The translations under genes were made by a program, and so were the position numbers. The notes beneath the pieces are model-generated. The model was not told the origin of the DNA and made no database searches. It saw nothing but the letters and a program-made list of their open reading frames with translations. From assembly GCA_964194845.1 (NCBI GenBank), contig CAXMNX010000094.1, forward strand, positions 1-63,087: a stretch of 63,087 bases of DNA, written 5' to 3'. Positions 9,051-17,985 of the stretch are shown here, one piece after another (position 1 is the stretch's first letter; the number at the start of each line of letters is the position of its first letter). Origin of the DNA: CAXMNX01 sp964194845 (GTDB lineage Bacteria; Pseudomonadota; Alphaproteobacteria; Rhodobacterales; Rhodobacteraceae).

Positions 9051-9775
9051 CCGTCAGCGAAGATCAGCTTTTTGCCGCACTGGACGCGACGTGGCCTGCC
9101 GCGCGGGCTTTTCAGACTGGTCCCTGGACCATCCGCGAGGGCAAGGGTGGCGGACAGCGCGTGTCCGCCGCGACGTTAAACAAAAAAGCCCGCCCGGATA
9201 ATGTCGCCGAAGCAGAAGCAGCGATGCGCGCCATCGGCCAACGACCGCTTTTCATGATCCGGTCCAAAGACACCGAACTGGACAACTGGTTGAACGGACG
9301 CAATTACGAGATTGTGGATCCAGTAGTTATCTATGCGATTGACCCGTCCGCGCTCACCCGCCCGATGCGACCGGCGAAGATATTCCCGGCGTGGCCACCA
9401 CTGGCAATCCAGACTGAAATTTGGGCTGCAGCGGGCGTTGGCGAGCCCCGGCTGGCGGTGATGGCACGTGCCACGGGTGATAAAATTGCACTTCTCGGGC
9501 GGCAGGGCGACCGCGCGGTCGCCACCACTTTCATCGCCCGCCATGGCGACATCGCAATGCTGCACGCATTAGAAGTCTTGCCCGAGGCGCGACGTGAGGG
9601 CGTAGGTGCCACAATGATGGCGGCGTCCGCAAACTGGACCACGCAAAACGGTGCGACAACGCTCGCACTGGCGGTAACCCGCGACAATGCGCCGGCAAAT
9701 GCGCTTTACCTGTCGCTTGGCATGACGCAGATCGGGCAGTATCACTATCGCCGGACCTTAGCGGTGGGATCATGA
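9047..9775 (+). CDS. GNAT-family N-acetyltransferase
   Basis: This 242-residue protein starts with GTG inside the end of the CinA-like gene. The C-terminal half has the acetyl-CoA-binding GNAT motif A in MLHALEVLPEARREGVGATMM, followed by ANALYLSLGMTQIGQYHYR, the usual strand-6/7 ending. The N-terminal half (GPWTIREGKGGGQRVSAATL) matches the N-terminal region seen in many Rhodobacterales GNAT proteins. The acceptor is unknown. It overlaps the next gene (OmpA-like) by 4 nt, so the three genes from 8319 to 10695 probably form one operon. Confidence 0.8.
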   Translation: MTVSEDQLFAALDATWPAARAFQTGPWTIREGKGGGQRVSAATLNKKARPDNVAEAEAAMRAIGQRPLFMIRSKDTELDNWLNGRNYEIVDPVVIYAIDPSALTRPMRPAKIFPAWPPLAIQTEIWAAAGVGEPRLAVMARATGDKIALLGRQGDRAVATTFIARHGDIAMLHALEVLPEARREGVGATMMAASANWTTQNGATTLALAVTRDNAPANALYLSLGMTQIGQYHYRRTLAVGS

Positions 9776-10695
9776 TCCGAGCCAGCCTGATATCTTTAGC
9801 ACTATTCGCGGCACCAGCCGCAGCGCTGGAACTAGAGGTTCCGGGCGCGGTGATAACCCGCGTTCAGACGTCTCCCGCCAGTTCGGTCCGGTTGCCCGAC
9901 CAACCGTGGATAGCGGGCACGCTGCCGCCGCAGGCCGAAGGCGCGATCCGGCGGCGCGCGCTGCGACTTCAGGGCGGCGCGCAGACATCGCTTCAACTAT
10001 TGGAGCCGCTGCGGGAGCAATTGGTCAACGAGGGCTTTAGCGAAGTTTTCACCTGCGCCGACGCCGCTTGCGGCGGCTTTGATTTCAGGTTTCAGCTCGA
10101 TCTGCTGGGTGAGCCGGAAATGCACGTCGATCTGGGCGATTTCCGCTATTATCTGGCGCGCACCGATAGCGGCGAAGCGGCCCCGCGGATCGTTTCCATT
10201 GTGACCTCGCGCGGCTCGGACGCGGGATTTATTCACATCACCGAAGTGTACGACGCAGCCCCAGCTGATCAGATCACGACAACGCAGCCAATCACGCCCG
10301 AACCGGCACCGGAATTGAGCCTGGCGGCGACTTTGCAGGCATCTGGTCGCGCGGTGCTCGAGGATCTGGATTTCGGCTCGGGCGCGGACACGCTGGAAGG
10401 CAAAGACTATCCCAGCCTCACATCTTTAGCCGCATGGTTGATAAAAGAGCCGACCGCCCGGATCGTACTTGTCGGCCACACCGATGCCGTCGGCTCGCTG
10501 GAAGCCAACACCGGGCTGTCGCAGCGACGCGCGCAAGCGGTCGTCGATCAGCTGGTGGCTGACTATGGCGTCAGCGCCGAGCAACTTCAGGCCGCAGGTG
10601 CGGGCTATCTTGCACCGCGTGCGCCCAATCTAACCGGCGATGGGCGCGCCCGGAACCGGCGCGTCGAAGTGGTTCTGCTGTCATTGGATGAATAA
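9772..10695 (+). CDS. OmpA-family outer-membrane/peptidoglycan-binding lipoprotein-like protein
   Basis: The protein is 307 residues long. An N-terminal signal peptide (MIRASLISLALFAAPAAA) is followed by a conserved periplasmic domain and then, from about 185, an OmpA_C domain with the peptidoglycan-binding motif LVGHTDAVGSLEANTGLSQRRAQAV and NRRVEV near the end. It should sit in the periplasm bound to peptidoglycan; no lipobox cysteine is seen, so membrane anchoring is uncertain. The start overlaps the acetyltransferase stop. Its TAA stop is immediately followed by a copy of the 109-bp repeat, which lies between it and the converging LysR gene. Confidence 0.85.
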   Translation: MIRASLISLALFAAPAAALELEVPGAVITRVQTSPASSVRLPDQPWIAGTLPPQAEGAIRRRALRLQGGAQTSLQLLEPLREQLVNEGFSEVFTCADAACGGFDFRFQLDLLGEPEMHVDLGDFRYYLARTDSGEAAPRIVSIVTSRGSDAGFIHITEVYDAAPADQITTTQPITPEPAPELSLAATLQASGRAVLEDLDFGSGADTLEGKDYPSLTSLAAWLIKEPTARIVLVGHTDAVGSLEANTGLSQRRAQAVVDQLVADYGVSAEQLQAAGAGYLAPRAPNLTGDGRARNRRVEVVLLSLDE

Positions 10696-10804
10696 GGCGT
10701 TTTGCGTTTTCAACGAAACATCGTGCATCAATACTAGCGTTCGAAGTCAGCAGAGTGCTGATTTAGAGGCAGCGCATTTCGATTCAAGTTTAACGCAATC
10801 TGCT
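10696..10804 (+). repeat. 109-bp inverted-repeat element, copy A
   Basis: The element starts at the base right after the OmpA-like stop codon. Its ends are inverted repeats (GGCGTTTTGCGTT on the left, AACGCAATCTGCT on the right). Inside are GCGTTCGAA, an imperfect hairpin GTCAGC-agagt-GCTGAT and the strongly conserved GAGGCAGCG. It has the same length and orientation as the copies at 30066 and 51385. It encodes nothing, so it is a MITE-like or structured 3'-UTR element. A separate terminator for the opposite gene follows. Confidence 0.85.
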
Positions 10805-10808
10805 CTCA

Positions 10809-10836
10809 AGAAAACGGGCGCCGATGAAGGCGCCCG
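10809..10836 (-). terminator. Rho-independent terminator of the LysR gene
   Basis: A perfect 8-bp stem (CGGGCGCC / GGCGCCCG) with loop GATGAA lies 44 nt beyond the LysR stop. On the minus strand it is followed by TTTTCTT. In the + direction no T-run follows, so it mainly ends leftward transcription. Confidence 0.7.
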
Positions 10837-10879
10837 AGTTGATTAATCGAGGGAAAAACTCGTCACACCAGGGAGAATT

Positions 10880-11785
10880 TCACCATTGGTCCGGGCCCTT
10901 GTCGGCAAAGGCGTGGACCAGAAAGTCAATGAACGCGCGAACTTTGGGCTGGGTAAAACGGCCCGGTGGATAGACCGCATATATGCCCTGAGTTTCGATT
11001 GGAAGTTCCGGGATCGCTTCTTGCACCAGCCCCTGATCCTTCGCGTCCGCGTATAGAAACGACGGCAGATAGGCGATGCCCAGACCGGCGATCGAGGCAT
11101 TCAGAAGCGACTGGCCATCGTTCACGGTCAGCCAGCCCGCTGTGCGAACCTGGCGCTTTTCACCCGAAGGTGCCGTCAGCTTCCAGACATTGCCGGCCGA
11201 GTTGTTCGAATAGTGCAAAAGCTTGTGTTCATTCAGTTCGTCAATCTTCTGCGGCTGCCCGAATTTCTGGAAATACTCGGGCGACGCGATCATCCGGCGG
11301 GTGGTTTCGCAAAGCTTGCGCGCACGAAGCGTGGAATCTTCCAGCTCGCCAATGCGGATCGCAAGGTCAAACCCTTCCGAGATCAGCTCGACGTAGCGGT
11401 TGTTCAGCACCATGTTCACGGTGATATCCGGGAACTCCTGCAAGAAATCCCCTAGCACCGGTGACAAGTGGTTGACGCCAAAGTCTGTGGCAACGGATAT
11501 CCGCAACAGCCCCGACGGTGCTGATTGCATCGAGGTAACCAATGCGTCGGCTTCGCCTGCGTCATTCAGAACGCGGCGGGCGCGATCATAGTAAGCCAGG
11601 CCAATTTCGGTCGGCGAGACACGGCGTGTGGTGCGGTTCAACAGGCGCGCACCAAGCCGGGCTTCCAGCGACGACACGTGCTTGGACACGGCCGACTTCG
11701 AAATACCCATTTTCTTGGCAGCATCTGTGAATCCACCCTGATCCACGACGGTCGCAAACGCCTCCATTTCGGTCAGTCGGTCCAT
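10880..11785 (-). CDS. LysR-family transcriptional regulator
   Basis: This 301-residue regulator has an N-terminal winged helix-turn-helix (AFATVVDQGGFTDAAKKMG, then ISKSAVSKHVSSLEARLGAR, residues about 8-60) and a LysR substrate-binding domain (LRISVATDFGVNHLSPVL through DLAIRIGELEDSTL). The N-terminal SKSAVSKHV pattern is of the AaeR/CrgA/DsdC-like group. The effector and target are unknown: the neighbours are a pseudogene-like regulator upstream and the OmpA-like gene converging downstream. I chose the ATG at 11785 (MDRLTEMEAF) because the family begins there; an upstream extension to 11821 is possible. No strong ribosome site is visible. Confidence 0.87.
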   Translation of the reverse strand: MDRLTEMEAFATVVDQGGFTDAAKKMGISKSAVSKHVSSLEARLGARLLNRTTRRVSPTEIGLAYYDRARRVLNDAGEADALVTSMQSAPSGLLRISVATDFGVNHLSPVLGDFLQEFPDITVNMVLNNRYVELISEGFDLAIRIGELEDSTLRARKLCETTRRMIASPEYFQKFGQPQKIDELNEHKLLHYSNNSAGNVWKLTAPSGEKRQVRTAGWLTVNDGQSLLNASIAGLGIAYLPSFLYADAKDQGLVQEAIPELPIETQGIYAVYPPGRFTQPKVRAFIDFLVHAFADKGPDQW

Positions 11786-11951
11786 TCGGAGCTTTACCCT
11801 TGTTATTTTGCCCCCCGGCAACGACCTGTCTGCTGGCGAAATCAGGCAAGAATGGGGAAAAGCCCCGACAATTTCCCGGTTTTATCGGGATCGTTTTTAG
11901 ATGGGAAACAGCCAGATAGCCGTTTCAGAACGCGACACAGCAGCTTTTAAG

Positions 11952-13454
11952 CTAGGTAAGGCCCGCTGTTTTTAGACCGGATATCAATCGTTTGCGCTCA
12001 ATTTTGCTGGGATACGGGAACATCCGTTTTGCGTGATCAATGCGAAATTTGGGCGCCGCGGCGAAAAGCTGGTCAACAGCAAGGCGCGCGCGATCAATTT
12101 CTCCTGTTTCTGCATACAATCGCGCAAGCTGCACCCGCGCCGGAACCAGCCCCGGCACCAATTCCAGCACCGGCAATATGCGCTCAAGCGCACTTTCGTA
12201 GTCTTTCAGCAAGATATGAGAGTGCCCCCGGCACCAATCCCAGCTTGCCGGTGCAAAATTCTCCAGATGAAATGCGCGGTTCAGATAGACCAGCGCATCG
12301 GCAGGCCGCCCAAGGCGATTTAGTGTCTCGCCAAAGGAATGATTCACCTCGGCATTATCCGGATCGAGCACAAGTGCCGTTTCAAAGGCATCAACGGTCT
12401 CCGCCGGCCTGTCCAGAAACCCAAGAACCCAGCCCAAGCGCGCGTGGGTCAGCGCAACGCCGGGCGCAAGTGCCACCGACCGGCGCGCCAGCGACAATGC
12501 CTGATCAAGCGTCGGATCGCCGCCGGGCATGGCGAAGACGTGCATCGTCGTCCGGCAATAAGACTGATACGCCAGCGCTTCGGCAAATTTGGGATCAATT
12601 TCGCTGGCTTTCTGAAAAAACCCAAGTGCCGCGGCGAAATGCTTTGGCCCGTACCGGAAATATGCGTGGCGCCCGCGCAAAAACAGATCGTAAGCCTGCG
12701 GGTGGACCGGGCGGCGCGCCGGTCGGGGATCGAGCTTGATCTGAAGCGCGCTGACAAGCCGCCTGATCACGTCATCCTGCATATCGAAAAGGCTGGATCC
12801 GCCGCCATCGAAACGCTCTGACCAGATCTACCTGTCGGACGCCAGATCACGCAGGTCCGCATTGACCCGGATACGATCAGCTTCGCGGCGAAGGCTTCCT
12901 GAGATCGCGTGCGTGACGTTGAACGTGGCACTGAGATACTCATCTTCGGGCTGCCTCTGCGATACCCGGAAAGTGGCGTTTCGGGACAAAGTCTCGAAAC
13001 TCCGGTAGCGCGCCAGTTCGTTGATCAGATCTTCGGTAAGCCCCTCGGCAAGATAATCGTCATCCTCGTTCGCCGACAGGTTGCGGAACGGGACCACAAT
13101 CAGTGCAATCGCAGCGGTCTGCTTCTGGTCGGCGATGGTGCTGACATCGGCGACAAACCGAAAACCCTTACCACGCACCGTCTGGATATATGTGCTGTTC
13201 GATGCACCGTCCCTAAGCGCCGCCCGCGCCGCCTTGACCGAGGCGGAAAGCGCCCAGTCGGTCACCGGTTTGTCTTTCCAGATTGCCTGGAACAACTCAT
13301 CGCGGGTGATCAGACGGTCCGAGTTCCGGGCGATATATCCGATCAGTTCAAGCGTCTGAGGCTCAGCCGGAACGACCTTAGTTCCCCGTCGAAGCTCGAA
13401 ACGGGAACTGTCGTATTCAAACGGCCCAAAGCGCAGGATCAAACCGGCCACCAC
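11952..13454 (-). pseudogene. CadC-like winged-helix/TPR regulator interrupted by one amber codon
   Basis: Two open frames in the same phase form one 500-codon gene. The first part (13454-12828) has an OmpR/CadC-type winged helix (FGPFEYDSSRFELRRG, VRGKGFRFVADV) and the GLTEDLINELARYRSFETLS region typical of these TPR regulators. It ends at a TAG (12830-12828). The frame then continues unbroken: IWSERFDGGGSSLFDMQDDV and about 270 residues with tetratricopeptide repeats. In relatives this junction has a sense codon, so a CAG-to-TAG change is the simple explanation. Either the gene is dead, makes a truncated DNA-binding protein, or depends on suppression. The separate downstream Met at 12782 has no good ribosome site. 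Confidence 0.8.
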
Positions 13455-13557
13455 TTATTCGCCATGATCCCACCGTCCTCCAACAATCCTCACACAGCAC
13501 TCAAGCATGGGTTCCGGTCCAAAGCTAGCCTGCGCCCATTCAGTGAAGGAGAAGCAC

Positions 13558-14010
13558 ATGTCTAAACTTACAATTCTGGTGACCGCAGTTGCGTTGGCGC
13601 TTTCCGGCCCGCTTGCGGCCGAGCCAGTGAAAGTCGCCAGCGCCGCGTCCGTCGACCAGGCCGTCGCGACGATCACCCAGTCGGTCGAGGCTGCCGGCAA
13701 CCGAGTATTTGCAGTTGTCGATTACAAAAAGGGCTCAAAATCGGTCGGCAACGACCTGCGCCCCACCACGCTGGTCATCTTCGGCAGTCCGAAAATCGGT
13801 GCCGACGCGTTTTTGTCCAGCCAGACGATTGGGCTGTATCTGCCGCTTCGGGTGCTGGCCTATGAAGACGCGCACGGTGACGTGTGGCTGATGTATGAAG
13901 ATCCGAAAGATGCCGCATCCGAACATGGCGTCCCTCAGGATCATCCGGCGATTGGGAAGATGCGAAAAGCGTTGGCGACACTTACAGCGAAGGCGGCTGG
14001 TGAAAGCTGA
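13558..14010 (+). CDS. Exported DUF302 protein
   Basis: This 150-residue protein has a signal peptide (MSKLTILVTAVALALSGPLAA) and a DUF302 domain with SVDQAVATITQSVEAAGNRVF, the central LRPTTLVIFGSPKIG and LPLRVLAYEDAHGDVWLMY, all typical of that family. DUF302 proteins are small periplasmic or cytoplasmic proteins of unknown role. I chose the ATG at 13558, since GAAGGAG is eight bases before it; the frame upstream to 13507 lacks a signal-like start. It is divergent from the broken TPR regulator and convergent with fadH (21-nt gap). Confidence 0.85.
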   Translation: MSKLTILVTAVALALSGPLAAEPVKVASAASVDQAVATITQSVEAAGNRVFAVVDYKKGSKSVGNDLRPTTLVIFGSPKIGADAFLSSQTIGLYLPLRVLAYEDAHGDVWLMYEDPKDAASEHGVPQDHPAIGKMRKALATLTAKAAGES

Positions 14011-14031
14011 AGCAAAATTGGCGGCGATATC

Positions 14032-16050
14032 TCAGATACTCGCCGCCAGCCGCGCGCCCTGATCAATCGCCCGTTTTGCGTCCAGTTCTGTGGCAACGTC
14101 GGCGCCACCGATGATGTGAACTGGCTTTCCATCGGCTGAAAGCGGCGCTGCAAGCCGCCGATCAGGCTCCTGACCGGCGCATAAGACAACGGTGTCGCAG
14201 GGGATCACCGTCGGGCCATCCGATGTCGTGATGTGAAGTCCCGCGTCATCAATCCGCTCATAGCCGACCCCGCCCAGCATCTTGACACCTTTCATCATCA
14301 GGCTCGTCCGGTGGATCCAGCCCGTTGTCTTGCCCAGGCGTTTGCCAGGCCGTTCGGCCTTGCGCTGAAGCAAAGTGACCTCGCGCGGCGACGGCAATGG
14401 CGCGGGGCCTTCGGGCACTACTCCGCCACGATGGGCTTCGGGGTCTGAAACTCCCCATTCCTGCTTCCAGAGATCGAGGTTCTCGGTCGGGCTAGCACCT
14501 TCATGGGTCAGATATTCGGCCACATCAAACCCGATCCCGCCCGCACCGACGATGGCCACGCGTTTTCCGGCGATCTCCCGTCCCGTCAGAATATCGGCAT
14601 AGCTCGCAACGTGCGGCCTGCTTTCCACAGTTATACCCGGATCGCGGGGCGTGACCCCGGTGGCAAGGATAATAACATCGTATTCGAAAAGCATCTCCGG
14701 CACCGCCTCGGTGCCAAGTCGCACGTCAACACCGCGTTCGCCAAGCATCGTCCGATACCAATCCACCAGCCCGAAAAATTCTTCCTTGCCAGGGATTTGC
14801 TTGGCCATGTTCAACTGACCGCCAATCTCAAGCCCGCGATCAATCAAAGTGACGGAATGCCCGCGTTCTGCCGCGACCAAAGCCGCCGACAATCCCGCCG
14901 GACCCGCGCCCACGACCGCAACGCGCTTGGCCTCATCGGTCGGCGCATACACCAGCTCGGTCTCATGCGCGGCCCGCGGGTTCACCAGACAGGTGGCAAG
15001 TTTCAGCTCAAAAGTGTGGTCCAGACACGCCTGATTACACGCGATGCATGGCGCGATGGTATCCGCCCGACCACACTTCGCCTTGGCCACAAAATCCGGG
15101 TCCGCCAGAAACGGTCGCGCCATTGACACCATGTCGGCGCACCCATCCGCCAGCACCGCCTCGGCGACCTCGGGCGTATTGATCCGGTTCGACGTGATGA
15201 TCGGTATGCTCACCTCGCCCATCAGTTTCTTGGTGACCCAGGTAAAGGCCCGTCGCGGCACGCTGGTGGCAATGGTTGGGATACGCGCCTCGTGCCAACC
15301 GATCCCGGTATTCAGGATCGACGCCCCGGCCCCTTCAATCGCGCGCGCCAGCTCAACCACTTCGTCCCAGGTCGACCCGTCTGGCAGTAGATCAATCATC
15401 GACAGCCGGAATATCACGATGAAATCGTCACCCACGGCGGCACGCACGCGGCGCACGACTTCAACCGGCAGCCGCATCCGGTTGGCATAGTCGCCGCCCC
15501 AGCGATCGTCGCGCTTGTTTGTGTGGGTCACCAGAAACTGGTTCAGGAAATACCCCTCGGACCCCATCACCTCGACGCCGTCGTATCCAGCTTCTCGGGC
15601 ACGCGCCGCAGACATCGCGATATCCGCGATCTGCTTCTCAATGCCGTCTTCGTCGAGCTCCTTAGGCAGAAACGGCGAGATTGGCGATTTGATCGCGGAT
15701 GGTGCGACGCATTCGGGACTGTACGCATAGCGCCCAGCGTGCAGGATCTGCATCGCGATCCGGCCACCCTCGTCATGCACCCGGTCGGTGACTTTGCGAT
15801 GGTTGATGATGTCCTTGTCCGTGAAAAGCCCCGCCGCCCCCGGCAAAACCGCGCCTTCGCGATTGGGCGCCATGCCGCCGGTGACGATCAGTGCCGCACC
15901 ACCGCGCGCACGTGCGCCGTAAAACGCCGCGACCCGATCAAAATCGCCCAGCTCTTCAAGCCCGGTGTGCATCGATCCCATCAGAACCCGGTTCGCAAGG
16001 GTGACGTGACCCAGATCGAGCGGTCTGAAAATATTGGGGTATTCGGTCAT
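14032..16050 (-). CDS. fadH: NADH:flavin oxidoreductase / 2,4-dienoyl-CoA reductase
   Basis: This 672-residue protein has an N-terminal old-yellow-enzyme TIM barrel (about 1-350: LANRVLMGSMHTGLEE, AMQILHAGRYAYSP, HTNKRDDRWGGDYANR), a 4Fe-4S cluster site CIACNQACLDHTF plus Cys in CLVNPRAA, and two nucleotide-binding Rossmann parts (VAVVGAGPAGLSAA for FAD and VAIVGAGGIGFD for NAD(P)H). The architecture matches FadH, which reduces 2,4-dienoyl-CoA during oxidation of unsaturated fatty acids. GGAGG at good spacing fixes the ATG at 16050 (MTEYPNIF); the longer frame is non-homologous. It is probably a single-gene unit. Confidence 0.92.
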   Translation of the reverse strand: MTEYPNIFRPLDLGHVTLANRVLMGSMHTGLEELGDFDRVAAFYGARARGGAALIVTGGMAPNREGAVLPGAAGLFTDKDIINHRKVTDRVHDEGGRIAMQILHAGRYAYSPECVAPSAIKSPISPFLPKELDEDGIEKQIADIAMSAARAREAGYDGVEVMGSEGYFLNQFLVTHTNKRDDRWGGDYANRMRLPVEVVRRVRAAVGDDFIVIFRLSMIDLLPDGSTWDEVVELARAIEGAGASILNTGIGWHEARIPTIATSVPRRAFTWVTKKLMGEVSIPIITSNRINTPEVAEAVLADGCADMVSMARPFLADPDFVAKAKCGRADTIAPCIACNQACLDHTFELKLATCLVNPRAAHETELVYAPTDEAKRVAVVGAGPAGLSAALVAAERGHSVTLIDRGLEIGGQLNMAKQIPGKEEFFGLVDWYRTMLGERGVDVRLGTEAVPEMLFEYDVIILATGVTPRDPGITVESRPHVASYADILTGREIAGKRVAIVGAGGIGFDVAEYLTHEGASPTENLDLWKQEWGVSDPEAHRGGVVPEGPAPLPSPREVTLLQRKAERPGKRLGKTTGWIHRTSLMMKGVKMLGGVGYERIDDAGLHITTSDGPTVIPCDTVVLCAGQEPDRRLAAPLSADGKPVHIIGGADVATELDAKRAIDQGARLAASI

Positions 16051-16117
16051 GCTTGCCTCCGGGGCGTCAGCGCGACACTGGCGGAAGCACGCCCGCGTGT
16101 CACGTGCCGACGCGGCG

Positions 16118-16765
16118 TCAAAGCCGGTAGCCGAACCTTGCGATGTCCTCAGCGAAATATTCCGCAACACGCGCCGCGCTCTCACCATCATACGCAGCGC
16201 GCGTGTCTTCCGCCCGGTCCGAGCGATTGACATGGCCAAGCGGCCCGATCCTGAAGCCGAGATGCGCCTCGATCAGCGCAAGATCGTCCTCGATCTGCTC
16301 TATCTTCAAAACCACGCTCACGCGGTCCACCCCTGCGGCATCGCTGGTATAGGCCCGCACCCGGTCGTGCACCAACATCGCGGCAATGTCCGCATCCGCC
16401 ACAAAGTCTCTGAATGACAGCGCCTTGGCGCGCTCTACGCTCATATGTGAAAATGTCTGATCACGTAGCCAGTGGAAAAGGCTAAAGACCCGATCCCAGG
16501 GATCGCGAACGATTGTGAAGACGAAAAAATCATCCAGCGGTTCCGCCGCCGCCAGCCCGGCAATGTCGGCAATCCGGCTATGCTTCCAAAGCCGCCCGGC
16601 GCATTTCAACCCCTCAAGCCGATGCTTTCGCACGCGCGCCTTCGGTGTGTCACCGATCAGGATGTCGTCACGCCCGGCCCGCGCCTCAAGCGCCAGCGCC
16701 ATGGATGTGCCGCCGGTTTTGGGGATGTGGACAAAGATGTAATTGCGTAGCCGTGAAATGATCAT
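16118..16765 (-). CDS. Sulfotransferase-family protein
   Basis: This 215-residue protein has the two PAPS-binding signatures of sulfotransferases: the 5'-phosphosulfate loop VHIPKTGGTSMALALE near the start and the 3'-phosphate motif VRDPWDRVFSLFHWLRD in the middle. Such proteins in roseobacters are usually of the Sulfotransfer_2 group and modify polysaccharides or lipids; the acceptor is not inferable. I use the ATG at 16765 (MIISRLRNYIFVHIPK); an upstream in-frame TTG at 16801 is possible. It is read in the same direction as fadH, 67 nt upstream, and diverges from the gene at 16978. Confidence 0.8.
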   Translation of the reverse strand: MIISRLRNYIFVHIPKTGGTSMALALEARAGRDDILIGDTPKARVRKHRLEGLKCAGRLWKHSRIADIAGLAAAEPLDDFFVFTIVRDPWDRVFSLFHWLRDQTFSHMSVERAKALSFRDFVADADIAAMLVHDRVRAYTSDAAGVDRVSVVLKIEQIEDDLALIEAHLGFRIGPLGHVNRSDRAEDTRAAYDGESAARVAEYFAEDIARFGYRL

Positions 16766-16837
16766 AGGCGCAATCTGTTCAAACCACGAAGTTCGCTGCA
16801 AGTGGCTTTCCTCGCCTGCGCACTATGCATTAGTGAG

Positions 16838-16925
16838 TTTCAGGTTTTGACGGACACACCCTCGTATCGAAATGCGCGTTCGAGCCGCAGGCGAGAGGCA
16901 GCGTAATTCGATTCCGTTGAATCCG
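16838..16925 (+). repeat. Degenerate copy of the 109-bp element
   Basis: The stretch CGAAATGCGCGTTCGAG, then GAGAGGCAGCG and TCGATTC lines up with the centre and right half of the three full elements. The ends no longer form the terminal inverted repeat, and the inner hairpin is shortened to GCC-GCA-GGC. The nonamer ATGCATTAG stands on both sides (16827 and 16930), possibly a target duplication. It lies between divergent genes, not behind a stop codon. Confidence 0.5.
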
Positions 16926-16977
16926 GAAATGCATTAGGCTACGAACAAATTAACAGGGTGGCAAGCAGACAGAGCAG

Positions 16978-17985
16978 GTGACGGTTCTCGCGGCATATCA
17001 GCGGCTTGAGGCCGAAGGAGTCTGGCGGGCCGACGAGGGCGCCCAACGCCGCGACGTGATCGTCGCAATCGGGGATGCCACGCTGACCATTACCGACATG
17101 AACGAGGCCGCCCTTGCCCACTGGTCGCTTCCGGCGATCCGGCGGCTGAACCCGGGCGAGCGGCCAGCGCTTTTCTCGCCCGGCAGCGATGCCCCGGAAA
17201 CGCTCGAGATAGCCGACGACACGATGATCAACGCGCTGAGTAAAGTGCTGAAATCCATCAGGCGCAAGGGCGTGCACCCGGGGCGCCTGCGGATTTTCGG
17301 CATAACCACCGCCGTCGCCGCCGTTGGATTTGCCGCGTTTTTCTGGCTGCCCGGCGCGCTGGCAGGCTACACCGCGAACATACTGCCCGACGCGGCAAGA
17401 AATTCGATGGGCCGCGACCTGTCGCGCCATATCAGCCAGCTGACCGGCGCGCCGTGCGACACCGGCCCCGGTCGAAGGGCGCTCGAATTGCTCGCCGCGC
17501 GGCTTTTCCCCGACAGGCAGATGCAGATCGTAGTGCTGCCGTCGGCGCTTGGGACCACCCAGAACCTTCCGGGCGGCACGCTATTGGTCAGCCACACGCT
17601 TGTCGAAGATTTCGAGACGCCGGATGTCGTCGCGGGCTATCTAATTGCCGAAGACCTGCGGCGGGCAAAGTTCGATCCCTTAGAGCGCGCCATGCGCCAT
17701 TCGGGTCTGACCGGCGCACTTCGAATGCTGACAACCGGGGATCTGCAAGACGAAACACTGAAAACGCACGCCGAAAACCTGATCACCGACGCGCGCGCCC
17801 GCGCGCCTCTGGCCGAACTGGCGGCCCATGCCCAATCGGCGGGCGTGTCATTGGCAAGCTATGCTCAGGCCGTCGGCGGCGATACCGAAGCCGCACTTCG
17901 CGCGCATCAGGCGACAGACACAGAAACCGCGCCACTTCTTGGCGACGGCGACTGGCTGGCGTTGCAACAGATCTGCGAGGGTTAA
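16978..17985 (+). CDS. Membrane protein with a decayed M48-peptidase-like domain
   Basis: This 335-residue protein has an N-terminal cytoplasmic part (AIGDATLTITDMNEAALAHW), one membrane helix near 105-125 (FGITTAVAAVGFAAFFWLPG) and a C-terminal domain where NLPGGTLLVSHTLVEDFE recalls the substrate strand of M48 metallopeptidases. The position where M48 has HExxH reads VVAGYLIAEDLRR, so the zinc site is missing. I infer a non-catalytic relative, common in Rhodobacterales but of unknown function. The start is a GTG. The gene converges with the next one, the stops overlapping by 4 nt. Confidence 0.6.
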   Translation: MTVLAAYQRLEAEGVWRADEGAQRRDVIVAIGDATLTITDMNEAALAHWSLPAIRRLNPGERPALFSPGSDAPETLEIADDTMINALSKVLKSIRRKGVHPGRLRIFGITTAVAAVGFAAFFWLPGALAGYTANILPDAARNSMGRDLSRHISQLTGAPCDTGPGRRALELLAARLFPDRQMQIVVLPSALGTTQNLPGGTLLVSHTLVEDFETPDVVAGYLIAEDLRRAKFDPLERAMRHSGLTGALRMLTTGDLQDETLKTHAENLITDARARAPLAELAAHAQSAGVSLASYAQAVGGDTEAALRAHQATDTETAPLLGDGDWLALQQICEG

